This document shows, one piece after another, positions 1-11,500 of a stretch of DNA of 64,000 nt. Both the position numbers and the translations under genes were made by a program. Position 1 is the first letter of the stretch, and each line of letters opens with the position of its first letter. A model generated the notes under the pieces. The model was not told the origin of the DNA and did not search any database. It worked only from the letters and a program-made list of their open reading frames with translations. Origin of the DNA: Dimorphilus gyrociliatus (Eukaryota > Annelida > Polychaeta > Dinophilidae). The stretch spans positions 2,594,946 to 2,658,945 of the forward strand of contig CAJFCJ010000006.1 in assembly GCA_904063045.1 (NCBI GenBank), read 5' to 3'.

Positions 1-581
1 CTATTAACTTGTAAATTGTTGGCTACTTCCAGGATAGCCTGAGCTTCTTGAATATATTTACTTTTAGCTAAAATACAACCAACTTCTGCAAGTCTGGCTG
101 GCGCTTCTAAACTTAATAATACTTCATCGTCAACTAATTTTGAAACAAGATTAGCCAGTGATAAGGATAAAGAATCAATATTTTGAAACCCATTTTCTAA
201 AGATATTGTAAAGTATGATAAACTCTTCTCATAATCGTCCAAGTGAAAATTTATAATCCCTTTCAAATAATAACATTTTGGATTTAATTTCTGAACTTTT
301 AATACTTTGTCTAAATCTTCATCAGCCTCTCTATATAGACCTAATTGGACATTACAAGCAGCTCTAGAGTAGATTATTTCAACATTATTTTCATCAATTT
401 CTAAAGCTTCGTTAAATTTATCTGATGCAAGTTTAAAATCTCCCTTTAGAAAGGCTTTTTCACCCTTTGATTTAAGCTTTTTAACGGTTTTAATTTCTTC
501 TGCTTCGGATAATATTGAAGTAACTTCTGCAGTGTGTGGAAGCGACATTGATGAAAGTTTATGGGAAAGTTGAAAATCCAT
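1..581 (-). CDS. TPR-repeat protein (5' part, cut by window edge)
   Basis: One open exon reads from an ATG at 581 down to base 1 without a stop, about 193 residues, and continues outside the window. After a ~30-residue leader come tetratricopeptide-like helices: 'KSKGEKAFLKGDFKLASDKF', then 'EALEIDENNVEIIYSRAACN', then 'NPKCYYLKGIINFHLDDYEK'. The pattern of small and aromatic residues is that of three consecutive TPR units, a scaffold for protein-protein binding. The N-terminal arrangement recalls ODAD4/TTC25 (outer dynein arm docking), but TPR leaders are too alike for a firm name. An RFX-like site about 100 bp upstream would fit a ciliary role (inference). The ATG used is the first one in this frame. 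Confidence 0.75.
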   Translation of the reverse strand, partial: MDFQLSHKLSSMSLPHTAEVTSILSEAEEIKTVKKLKSKGEKAFLKGDFKLASDKFNEALEIDENNVEIIYSRAACNVQLGLYREADEDLDKVLKVQKLNPKCYYLKGIINFHLDDYEKSLSYFTISLENGFQNIDSLSLSLANLVSKLVDDEVLLSLEAPARLAEVGCILAKSKYIQEAQAILEVANNLQVN

Positions 582-2021
582 TTCATTTAAAAATTTCTTT
601 AAATATTTTAGTTGAATGACATTGAATATCCAGTTGTTAATACATTTTTTTTCATGTATCCAAAGTTTGTTTATATTTCACCGCCATGGCAAAAAACGCC
701 ATCTTTTATTGGTATGACTAAATCGTAAAGCATATAACTACTTACACCTAAGGGAATACTAATTATTGAACGCCTGTTAAAAACTAATAGTTTGTTAAAT
801 ATGTAATACTAACGCTGTTTTATTATTATTCATTAATATATTTATTAAAGTTTGAGTAGTTTTAGATTACTTCTTGGAAAATTTAATTAAGCTTAATAAG
901 CGTTTTATAGAAACAAACAAGGATTTTAGTTTTAGAAACTGTAGTTTATATAAAGAAAATGTTCTTTTTAAATAATTGATATTATATTTCTTAATTACTC
1001 TTGGGATAATAAAGAGAAGAAAAGGGGAAGAGAAAGTAGAGAAAGATCAGGATATATTAATAATAATTAGACGAAAGATTGTCTCCCACCTCCTTCTCCT
1101 CCTCTCCCTTTCTGTGTGTGTCTTTGTGCCCCCTCTTTCTCTTAATAAAGTTATTCTTGAATGATAAATCTTTATAATAGCTAATAGTAATTAATCCCAA
1201 AATTTTACAAGATTAGTCAATAATATAAACCCACGTGTCCATTAACACCATTATTTAAACTCATATAAGAATTTAAGATTACTTCAAAAACAACGTTAGG
1301 ATGTAATAGTGATAAGTGATATTACACTAAGGGGAATTATTTATATAGCTTTCAGGAATAAACGAATAAGATATCTTTCTCTTTATTCAACTCCTTCCTC
1401 CATTTTGCCTATCATATTTTTTCAACATATTTTTTATTAAGTACAATTCTTATTTACTGAATTTTAAATCCGGTTGAATAAATATTTATAATGAATATTT
1501 ATAATCTATAAATATTTAAACGGAATGTAAAAATATCTGTTATTTACTATTTAATTTAACATCTATTTACATTTTTCCTACACAAAAATCGATTAATTAG
1601 TATTTTATGTGATATTATGGATTGAAATTCAATATTTAAATGTGCACGCAAGAACCAGTTTTTTTCATTGGTTTATCGAAATGAAATCTGGTTCCTGTCA
1701 ACTATTTTTAATAATGATTTTCATTAAATAAGCAATATTATTTAAGAACCTCTTTTCTAACAGCTGTTACCGAATACTATTGCGCATGCGCCAGAATCAA
1801 CGTGTATTTTTTTTTATTCAATTTATAATAGTGTACAGATGTAGATATTCGTATACCAATGCATAAAAAGATGACTTAAAAAAGGATACAGTTGATATTA
1901 ATTATATACTCGGATATAGTCTCAAAAACATCATTCATTCCATTGCGAAAGAATTTGTATTAAAAATACATTGAAATTAAGACTTTTTTACTTGCATTTA
2001 TTAAGTATTTAAACAATAAAA
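582..2021. other. Intergenic region between two divergent genes
   Basis: This 1.4-kb AT-rich stretch separates the TPR gene (leftward) from the amino-acid transporter (rightward), so it should hold both promoters. A pyrimidine-rich patch lies near 1080-1140 and a CACGTG E-box near 1232. No convincing coding exon is seen; the one short open frame inside it is low-complexity. Confidence 0.6.
680..693 (-). promoter_or_regulatory. X-box-like RFX site upstream of the TPR gene
   Basis: The palindromic core GCCATGGC lies about 100 bp upstream of the TPR start codon. On the minus strand the 14-mer is TTTGCCATGGCGGT, agreeing with the RFX X-box consensus GTTGCCATGGCAAC at 10 of 14 positions. It is weaker than the sites before SAXO in this window; whether it is bound is inference. 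Confidence 0.3.
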
Positions 2022-2310
2022 ATGGTTCTGAATATTTTGAGTTCTATGTTAAGAACAAAAACTTATGATAGTCATGAAACGAAATTGCACAAATGTTTAA
2101 ACATATGCGATTTAATATTACTTGGAATTGGTTCAATGGTCGGCTCTGGAATTTACATTGTTACCGGAGAAGCTGCAAAAGAACTTGCCGGTAAACATTT
2201 ACTGTTTTATGGAACGTTTTAGAAAAAAAATTCTATTCTGAAATAGATCTTTTCAAACCAATAAACATTAGATATAAATTTATAAAGAAAGAAAGAGAAG
2301 GAGAGAGAGG

Positions 2311-2343
<33 letters not shown>

Positions 2344-4284
2344 TAAAAGAATGAAAGAAATCGCAAAAGATTGTTAAATTGAATATCTAAGTCATTCAGA
2401 ATATTTTAACAAAATATACATTTATTTAATTTTACTATAAAATTACCGGATATACTATAAAGCAAGTTTTTTTTATTAATAGACATAGCATTAAAATTTC
2501 ACAGGTCCTGGTATCGTATTGAGTTTCATAATTGCTGCAATATCAGTCGGTTTAAGTGCTCTGTGTTATGTGGAATTTGCAGCTCGAGTTCATAAAACGG
2601 GCGGCATCTATTTATATACTTATATGTGCCTTGGAGAATTTTGCGCCTTTTTGATTGGTTGGAGTACCTTAGTTCGTAAGTTGAAAATTTGATTAGTCAA
2701 CTTTCGTTACACTTTACATTTAGTTTTATATAAAGTTAATAAGTTTCTATTAACCTATATATATATTTTCATATGTTTTTTCCTTTATTTCTTTTAGTAA
2801 TTTCCGTTGGAGGAGCGACGAATGCCAGAGCTTGGAGTTCGTATTTGAACAGTTACACCGGGAATAGAATTGAAAATTGGACGATTCATCATGTGGCAGA
2901 TTGGAGATCTCTATCAAGACCTCTAGCTGGTTACCCAGATTTTGTTGCATCAGCAGTACTTATTGTTTTAGTTGCTATTGTTTCAATGGGAGCCAACTGC
3001 TCTGGAAAGTTTATGTCTGTAATGACAACTTTAAATATATCGGTATTATTGTTTGTTAGTATAGTTGGTTTCGCTGGTACAAAATCATTCAAAAACTGGA
3101 CATTTAATGGATTTCTTCCATTTGGAATTTCAGGTGTCATTGCAGGTGCTAGCAAGTGTTTTTGGGCACTATCCGGATTTGAGGCTATATTTACGGCAGT
3201 GGAGGAAGCAAAAACACCAAAGAGAGACATTCCTATTGCTACCGGCTTATCAATATCTGCTGTTACCATCCTTTATGTCATGACTTCAGCAGCCATTACA
3301 TTAGTGAAACCTTACAATAAATTAGATCCACACTCCCCTATTCCGAGTGCGATATCGTCGACTGGCTGGGAATGGGCAAGGCATATAGCAACAATCGGTC
3401 CTCTTCTTGGACTTACGACTACATTATTTACATCTATTTTCAGTTCAGCTAGGCAACTTTACGCTATGGGCGTTGACGGCCTTCTACCTCCTATAACAGC
3501 CAAGGTTAACGACTGCTCGAGGTTACCTCTCTTCAATATCTATTTTGTTGGGATTCTAATGGTTGTCTCTGCTTTGCTATTTGATCTCAGAGATCTTTTA
3601 TCGATGGCCGTTACAATAACACTCTCCCAGTACCTTCTTGTGAGTGCTGCAGTAGTTTATCTACGTTATAAACCAACTGTCCCAGTTCAGGAAAATGGTT
3701 TTTTACCAGTTAATGGGACAGACGAAGACGGTTATGCCTCAAGCGAAGAAACTAATCTCATGTCAAAATCAAAGGTTCGAAGGTCTAATGTAGGCAGTTT
3801 ACGACAGTGTATAGTAAAACGTGGCTGTAAGTCATCAGTTCCACAAGGGCACTGTGTTCTTCTCTCCATATTGCTTTATATTGTCGCCTCATTTATTTTC
3901 GGACTACTTATTAGATTAAACGCTTTCAGCTTTATGCTTAATGGTGATGAGCCTAGTGCAATTCTACTCACTATAGTATGTGTGGCCTTAATTGTCCTAA
4001 TTATCGTAATCTACATCCATGAAAAGTCAGATGCCAAAGATTTCGTTGTTAAGACGCCTTGCGTGCCTCTAATTCCCTGTCTTAGTATATCTACTAATGC
4101 TATACTGTTAGCTGTCAGTGCAAGTTGGTCAAGTTGGATAGTCTACGGTGCTGTTCTACTAAGTGGAGTAATGATTTATTTTCTCTATGGCATACGACAT
4201 AGCACACTAAATGATGAAAGGACAACAAAGACCTCTTCAGAACTGGAATTGCCTTTAATCGAAGATGACGACGACGAGTTATAA
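2022..4284 (+). CDS. Cationic amino-acid transporter, SLC7A (CAT) family
   Basis: Three exons, 2022-2190, 2505-2675 and 2798-4284, join in phase to give 608 residues, the usual CAT length of about 620-650. The protein opens with the CAT motif of an amphipathic N-terminus followed by 'LLGIGSMVGSGIYIVTGEAA' (TM1). Later family blocks include 'KTGGIYLYTYMCLGEF', 'ARAWSSYLNSYTGN', 'FSGV'-like 'ISGVIAGASKCFWALSGF', 'VEEAKTPKRDIP' and 'DLRDLLSMAVT'. About 14 hydrophobic segments are expected, with a cytosolic loop of polar residues near 320-370 and an acidic C-terminal tail. CATs carry arginine, lysine and ornithine across the plasma membrane. Substrate is inferred from family; the TM3 segment ('LVLISVGGATNARAW') diverges from CAT1-3, so this could be a CAT4/SLC7A14-like member. 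Confidence 0.88.
2296..2343 (+). repeat. (GA)n microsatellite in transporter intron 1
   Basis: An imperfect GA/GGA dinucleotide tract lies in the middle of the 314-nt first intron. It is a purine-only run and a likely length polymorphism. Confidence 0.85.
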
Positions 4285-4428
4285 GATTTTCCTCAGTTCT
4301 CTGACAAGTATACTCTGAAATTACTAGAAATTACTATAAGTCTGATCTTAACAAAGTAATGAAAATCATATTTTGACTTATGATTTAGGCTCTTTGAATA
4401 GTTGAATATAAAATATTAGTCTCTTTGT

Positions 4429-4434
4429 AATAAA
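4429..4434 (+). terminator. Poly(A) signal of the transporter gene
   Basis: A canonical AATAAA lies 145 bases after the stop codon of the SLC7A-type gene. The rest of 4285-4860, between this gene and the convergent ROR gene, holds no coding sequence. Confidence 0.55.
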
Positions 4435-4621
4435 TATATTCATAACAAAAACATTCACAAACCAAGACAATATCTTTTATGTACACGAGTCCCATTTAGG
4501 CATGTATAAACGAACAAACACTCGTTTGCAGGTTGGACGTACTCTTGATATACTAGTAAGGCTTTTATCCTAAGCTGTCACGTGATGCTAAGATAAAATC
4601 CTCGTTTGTAAAAAATTGTGT

Positions 4622-4661
4622 GTATATATATATATATACTGTATATACATACATAAAATAA

Positions 4662-4707
<46 letters not shown>
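4622..4707. repeat. (TA)n microsatellite between convergent genes
   Basis: Two long TA blocks flank a short spacer containing ACTGTATATAC, a motif seen beside many TA tracts in this window. The tract lies in the intergenic space between the transporter and ROR 3' ends. Confidence 0.85.
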
Positions 4708-4709
<2 letters not shown>

Positions 4710-4860
4710 AATAATTATCTTATTTAGATATAGACAACGGTCTCTAATAAAAAGACTAGATCAGGCTATAACAACGAGAAATAGTTTGTGTTTGATTTTC
4801 TCAAAAAAGTCCTCACTTCCTTGTCTGCTGTTTCCTCTCTTATAAAAAGTTTTTATCGAG

Positions 4861-7800
4861 TCAGACATGAGCTATGGGAGCTGAGAAGTGCGATCTGGAA
4901 TCAAACATACCCCCGATACTTCCTAGCTTGACGATAGATGAAGAATTGTGAGATTTTACACTAGCTGGAGGGGACGATGGTTTAAATCTACCGTATGAGT
5001 TGGCCCCAATGCTACTTGATAGTTGAGTAGTACCTGTAGAACTATGATTTGAACCTTGATTAGAGCTGTGAGATAGTTCTGCAAGACGATCGGCAAATTT
5101 TGTCAGCTCGTTTAGTAAACATAGGAAACTCGGTCTTCTGGTAGGTGATTCGTTCCAACAGTCAATCATCAAAGTTGAAATGATTTGTGGAGTGTCTGGT
5201 GATGGTCCAAGAATATGACGAAGTTGAATCTTTTCCATGACCTCTGCATTTGAGCAACCTGCATAAGGTTGAATACCCTGATTCCACATTTCCCAGAGAA
5301 GAACGCCAAAGCTCCAAATATCTGAGAAAGTCGTAAATTTACCATACATAATGCTTTCGGGTGCCATCCATCTTATAGGCAACATAGATGAATTTTGCAC
5401 CCTGTAGTAATCGCAGGAGTAAATGTTTCTGGCTAGGCCAAAATCTGATATTTTCACATTGAGACCCTCCGTCAAAAGCACATTACGAGCAGCTAAATCT
5501 CTATGAACAAACCGCCTGTCTGATAAATAAGCCATCCCAGAGGCGATTTGAATAGCAACAGTTGTCAAATCCCTGTTAGAGAGAGGCTCACCGGCCAATC
5601 TTCCATTAATTGAGTGAAGAACTAGTAGTTCGTGAAGGTCGCCCTGTGTCATATACTCGAATAGCATACACCATGGCTGTTGGCGAACAGAAACCCCAAT
5701 GAGGCTGACAACGCAAGGATGTTTGAGATCACGTAGAAGACGAGCTTCCCTCTCGAATTCACTAATGAGCCCATTATTCGGCCCGTCGTACTGTTTGAGC
5801 GTTTTAATTGCCACAGTCTGTCCTGTATATGACAATTCCCCCTTGTAGACTTTTCCAAAAGCTCCCTCACCCAGTTCATGGAGGAAGATAATTGAGTTCA
5901 AAGGAAAATGAGGTATATTCGGTAAGTTACTATGTCTATCTAACGCGTGTTGATGTTGACGTATTTCGACTGCTTTCAGAGGGGTTCCACTCCACGAATT
6001 GAAACGTCGCTTTCGGCACCAGCAAATGCAAATAAGGCCAAAGGTAAGGAAGAAGACGACAGCTATAGATGGCACTAATATCACCATTAGAGTATTGAAG
6101 CTCTTCTGTTCTTCTCCTGAGTCGGCTATATTTAATTTTAGGGGAGAAAAGAATAAACAAATTATGAAATATTCGTATAGATGTCGCTACGTATTATTGA
6201 TTCTGTCAAGTTGTAGGTTAAAAAAAAAAAGAAAAAGTAAAGCGCAGAGATTATCTAGTCTTAACTTTAGGCCTATATAATTATTAATACGATATAAAAT
6301 ACTATAATAGGCTTATCTATCTGCGTATTTTTTTTTTTGTTGACGGGAGGAGAAAGGAAGGAAATAATAAATTACAAGAGAAACAATAAAAAACTCACAG
6401 CATCTTTTGATATCGCATTTTTCAACTATTATCCCACCAGGAGATGCCTCTCTATAACACCAGGGGGCATCGTATTGGCCATTAGGATTTCGGCAATAAT
6501 TATGACCTGCGTAATCCTTGTAAGACTTCCCAGTCCACTTTTTACAGACCTTGCCAGAAATTGTCCGACTAACAAATCCTTTATATGAACTGCCATTGTC
6601 CTTGTAGCAGGACGGTTCGTAGTTATCTGTACAAAATACGTATTGATAAAGGTTTTTAGATGATTATTGTACCTGACATGTGCTTGTCAGTTCTTTTTTT
6701 TATTTTGCACTTGTATGGTAGCTTTGAAGGAGAGATAGAGAATTATATCTAATTTTATTCAAAATAACAAGTGTACCGTAACAGATAAATCGTAAAGGTT
6801 ATAACATTATTAGATAATGTTTATTATTATTTTTTCTCCTATATATTTATTATTGTAAGGTTATGTTATCATTAACTTCTTAATAGTTTAATTATAGGAT
6901 ATTTTATAGAAAGGGGCCCGGAATTTATAGGAAGAAAGGATTTTCTTTGGGTCAACGATTCGTTCGTTAACATTTAGTTGACAAATCTCCTCCCTCTAAT
7001 CAGTCAGTAATACTAATCTTTCTGATTAATCAATTGCATCATAATCCGTCTTCTTTATTTTTCTGTCGACTAATTGGACCCTACACTGCATTGTGTTAAT
7101 TACGTAAGGGGTAGGATACTAATGGGTAGAATTTATACATGCAGTCGTAAATATCCCTAAAGCAATAATGATTAGCTTGAAGGAAAATGCGTTATTCTAT
7201 ACGTCTCTCTTCTCTTGCTACCCAATGGTACTTACAATTTGATGTGGGTAATTTTACACAAAGACGGTTATCTGGCAGTCCTTCGCACGACGGTAGTTGG
7301 TGAGAGTACTGATCATATTCCCGAGAACAGAACTGGCGCTTAACCCATTCGCATTCGGATTTACATAACAATCTCGGCTGAGAGTTGGATGAGCAGGATG
7401 TGTAACGAGTAAGGCACAAGACTCGCTTGAGATAACTCTTACAGGTTTCGCCCAATTCATTAAGAAATGGCAGGCTCCGGGAATTGATCTCCATCAGTTT
7501 ACTTTCGATTTGTGATTGGGTCGATTTGCTGCCGACAAATACCATTTTATCCCCAAGATATTCTGAACAAGTTTCTCCCCTATACGGTTCGCAATAGCCA
7601 TCGCTGGGAGGATCCCTGTCCAAATGTACAATTTCCGGTGGTCTGTTAATTAAACAAAATATTATAAATCTCTCTTCTTTGTATGTATAAACACTCGTAG
7701 AATGTTTCAATTTGTCTTGTGGTGATAGAAAATCATTCATTTTAACGCCCCATAGTTGAAATGTGTAAATAAGCTTTTCGTGACTGAACTAACAAGTATG

Positions 7801-8543
7801 AAAAATAGCCTATTCTATTTTCTCTGCAATCTTTTTCTTTAGAAAATCTATCTTTCTCCTCACATCTATTTTCAAACGTCTAGCAACCGCCTATACAGTT
7901 GAAATAGCAATATTTACGTAATAATCCTTACTCATTTCGTCATACGACAACGATTTATTAACAGGAGAACCGTGTATTGAACTTCAAATAGATTAATCGG
8001 ATATGCAGTATACGTAAAGTAGGCCTGCATTTTCCTTAGACTAGTGTTTCCAGCTATTCGCCGGCTTTCTCTTTAGCGCCTTATAACTAGCGTTTCGTAT
8101 ATCTTTTAAGTAAATTAGTTTACTTCTATATCGAAATAGTCCGTATACAATTTCCTGATTATAATTAATCAAGCATAGAGAAAGAGTAAAAATGGAAAAG
8201 ACAGAGAGAAAGAGAGGTAGAAGGACAGCTTTAGGAGAGAATGAGAGGAAGCCCACGCATTTTATTGAAATATTTCCCGTTCAACTGTCTTAACTTGAAT
8301 GTTATTTAAGAGCTTCTTCTGTCTTTAATTAAAAACAAGAAATGACATTTCATTATATATAGAAAAATTGCTAACTGTTCACTGTGTAAATGAAGTGAAT
8401 AGATTTATTTTTTCTCTTTTTGCCAAATAATCACGTGACCCAAGTCTTTGGATACAATGTATATAAATAGGAAAATATGCAATAGGAGGTAAACAATAGA
8501 AATATAAATAACCCTATTCACACATATAGGCGTATATACTGTT

Positions 8544-8582
<39 letters not shown>

Positions 8583-11500
8583 TTATGTTTATATTTATAT
8601 ATATATATGATTATTAATAATGTATGAAGAACATACTAATACTATGCTTACATTTTGTATTTATTCACCAAGCATCTGCTGGGATTTTTTTATTAGACAT
8701 TTTTTCTAGTTGTTAATAACCCTTACATCTGTCTTAAAAATCGAACATTCATATATATATATATATATATATTAAGAGTCTATTATGTTAAATTGTCGGT
8801 CAATAATAAACTGGGACCCTTGTCTAAAGTAAACTAATAAGAAAAGTTGCATTAAATATCAGGTAGAACCGTTAATTAATCGTACGTTACTTTTTAAACT
8901 GTCAATTTAATCTCGGTATATCAATCGACAGTATGCAGGAAAAAAAGGAACAGTCGAAAGCAAATTTTAAACGGTCGATATAGTTTGCACAATCAGTTTG
9001 TTCGAGTAAACGCTTCGTAAAAAACGCTGGGAAAAAAATATAGAACAAAGACGCCTCGACGGCGAGCGTGTGTGCACGTGCATCTGAAAATAGGCTATGA
9101 CTAATCGACCACCCGCCGCCGTCACGACATTCAAGTGTAATCATCATGCAAATTTCTGGAATCGGGTCAACGCGCACGAGTATTGTTATTATCTTTTTCG
9201 GCTCCTTTTTTATATATAAAAAATGTTATTATATACATTAGTATCCTTAAACGAGACAAAGATTTATGTTTAATTGATTAGTGTGGTACTCGACAATAAT
9301 AGAACTATTCTCTCTAGTCTAGGCTATTCTATGGATAAAGCATAATCTTAGGGCTTCAAATTTCGTCATTTATCTTATTTAATGTACCCTATTTAACTTT
9401 GTAAAAAGGAAAATAAAGGGACAGTAAGGGGCTTTCCATTTTCCTTACCACCTACAACGTCTAGATACACTTTCGCTCTTTTTTCTATTCATTGCACCTT
9501 TCTCCACCTTTTCTCTCTTCTTTTATTTCAATGCTAGCTGGTCTTATTAAGCGGAGTCAATACGCGTGCAATTGTCTGACCCTACATGACCTCAACTGGT
9601 TTTCCATTACCTATTATTACAGAAAACTAGCGTATAAGTTGATAAGCATGCAGTATTACGGGGAATAATTTTACTAATATACAATTTACGGTTGTAAAAC
9701 CCTTTAATATTCGAAAGCTTTTAAATGAGCTTAATCTTAAAAGGGGAAAAGATGGTAAAGGAAGTTGCTTTCGTGAGCTTAATAAAAATTTTAGCGTTAT
9801 TATCGATTATTATATACTTCACCTTTTAAATGGCATATTTTAGTATACAGGGCTCTTTAGCCTCTTTTTTTTATAATAGCTTAGCAGAATTATCATCTTA
9901 TCAACGTTATCTATTATGATTCTTCAATTCTGATATATATATATATATATATAATCTTATATGCATGAATGCATGTAGGTTGAAAGTTAAAATTATAATT
10001 ATAGGCCTTACGCAAGGTTGAATATATGGCTTTTAGAAGTGTTAAGAAAAGATTGTAAATAGGTAAGATAAAAGCTTTTCTCTTTTTTATGTTACAATGC
10101 TTAACAGCCACCTTGTTGGCAAGGTCACGTGATGGCTATAAAACACCTTCAATCATCGCAACAAGTGTTACAAAAAATGGCTGCTGATTACCACCCCCTA
10201 GTTGCATAGGCTTGATAAAGAATGGAAAGAATAGAGAGGGTGAAAGGCGGCAACGAGATTTAACGACTCAAATGAATCGGAACACCCAGCTGGCGCATAT
10301 TTTCGTCCGTTGTTAAGAGCTGTCGGGGCGTTACTACCGTCTCATTATTATGTCATTTTTCTTCCTATTGACAGAGTACCCTCCTCTTATTTTACATAAC
10401 ACATCTATATGTTATATATAGACCCACTTAGATAGATAGATATGAGAAAATTAAAGTAGAAATATAGGGTTCTAAGGTCTCGTATACCCCGAGCTATACT
10501 TTCTTAATAGCTCTATATAAGGGATTTAATAACTAATGCTTAGAAATAAAAAAAGAAAGGTCTCTTAAATGGGAAGTGATTTTTATCAGTCTTCGCTTTG
10601 AAAAGAGACAGTCATCATTATGTCTAAAAAATCTTTCAATCTATGATCAAGTTATTGGCATCTAGTCAGTCAGGAGTATATCTCCTTCCATTTGACAGCT
10701 GGTAATTCCCCCGTCCACCGTTAGGGAATTAGTCTGCCGTCTGTACGAAGGAAACTACCAGCTATAGGCTATAAGAAAATATTGCAAAATACATAATAGT
10801 AATAATATGTCGTGACTATCCTTTTACAACTACTGGAAAAGATAGGCTGATAGTTTCTGTTACTAATAGCAACGTCTTTTGTCTCCCCCTACGTACACTT
10901 TAATAGATGAATATAGACTAGAAAAAAAAAAGAAGATTTTTTTTACCTTGTAACTCCTTCTCTGTTCTTTTTGTGTTTTCTTCTACCTCCCTTCTTTTTC
11001 GGTCGATCTACTTTTTCTTTTTTTAATTAAACGACGAATAAGGGATGAAGTACTAATTAATTATATGCTTACTCTTCGGAGGGCCGACTGTTAGCGTTGC
11101 TGTCGTATTTCTCTCACCAAATTCATTCCTACCAATGCAAGTATAAATTCCGGCGTCTGATTTCTTCAAGCGTTTTATTGATAACCTTTTTTCGGAGAGG
11201 AACAATAATAAAGCATATATTTTTTTCGTTAAATAAATTGATTCTTTTCAATGAGGATAGAAAAGGGTACTCGAAAGAGAAAAAAAAGTCATGTGATCAA
11301 CTTACTCTCCCCCGTAGCTGGTAGTATGAATAGAAATTCGATCATTATTCTTCGAATCCAGGACAATATTATTCTTTAGCCAGATATATGTAGGTTTTGG
11401 ATCTCCAGTAATATCGCAGACGAAGATGGCTTTTCTGCCCTCGTTGGACGATATGCTCGTCATATTATTTGTATTTCGAATGTTGCCTGAGGAAAGAGCG

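Noticed and set aside
8041-8256. Minus-strand frame with a signal-peptide-like start in the ROR intron
   Set aside because: It begins with GTG rather than ATG, lies downstream of the Ig exons so cannot be the ROR signal, and has no splice join in phase.
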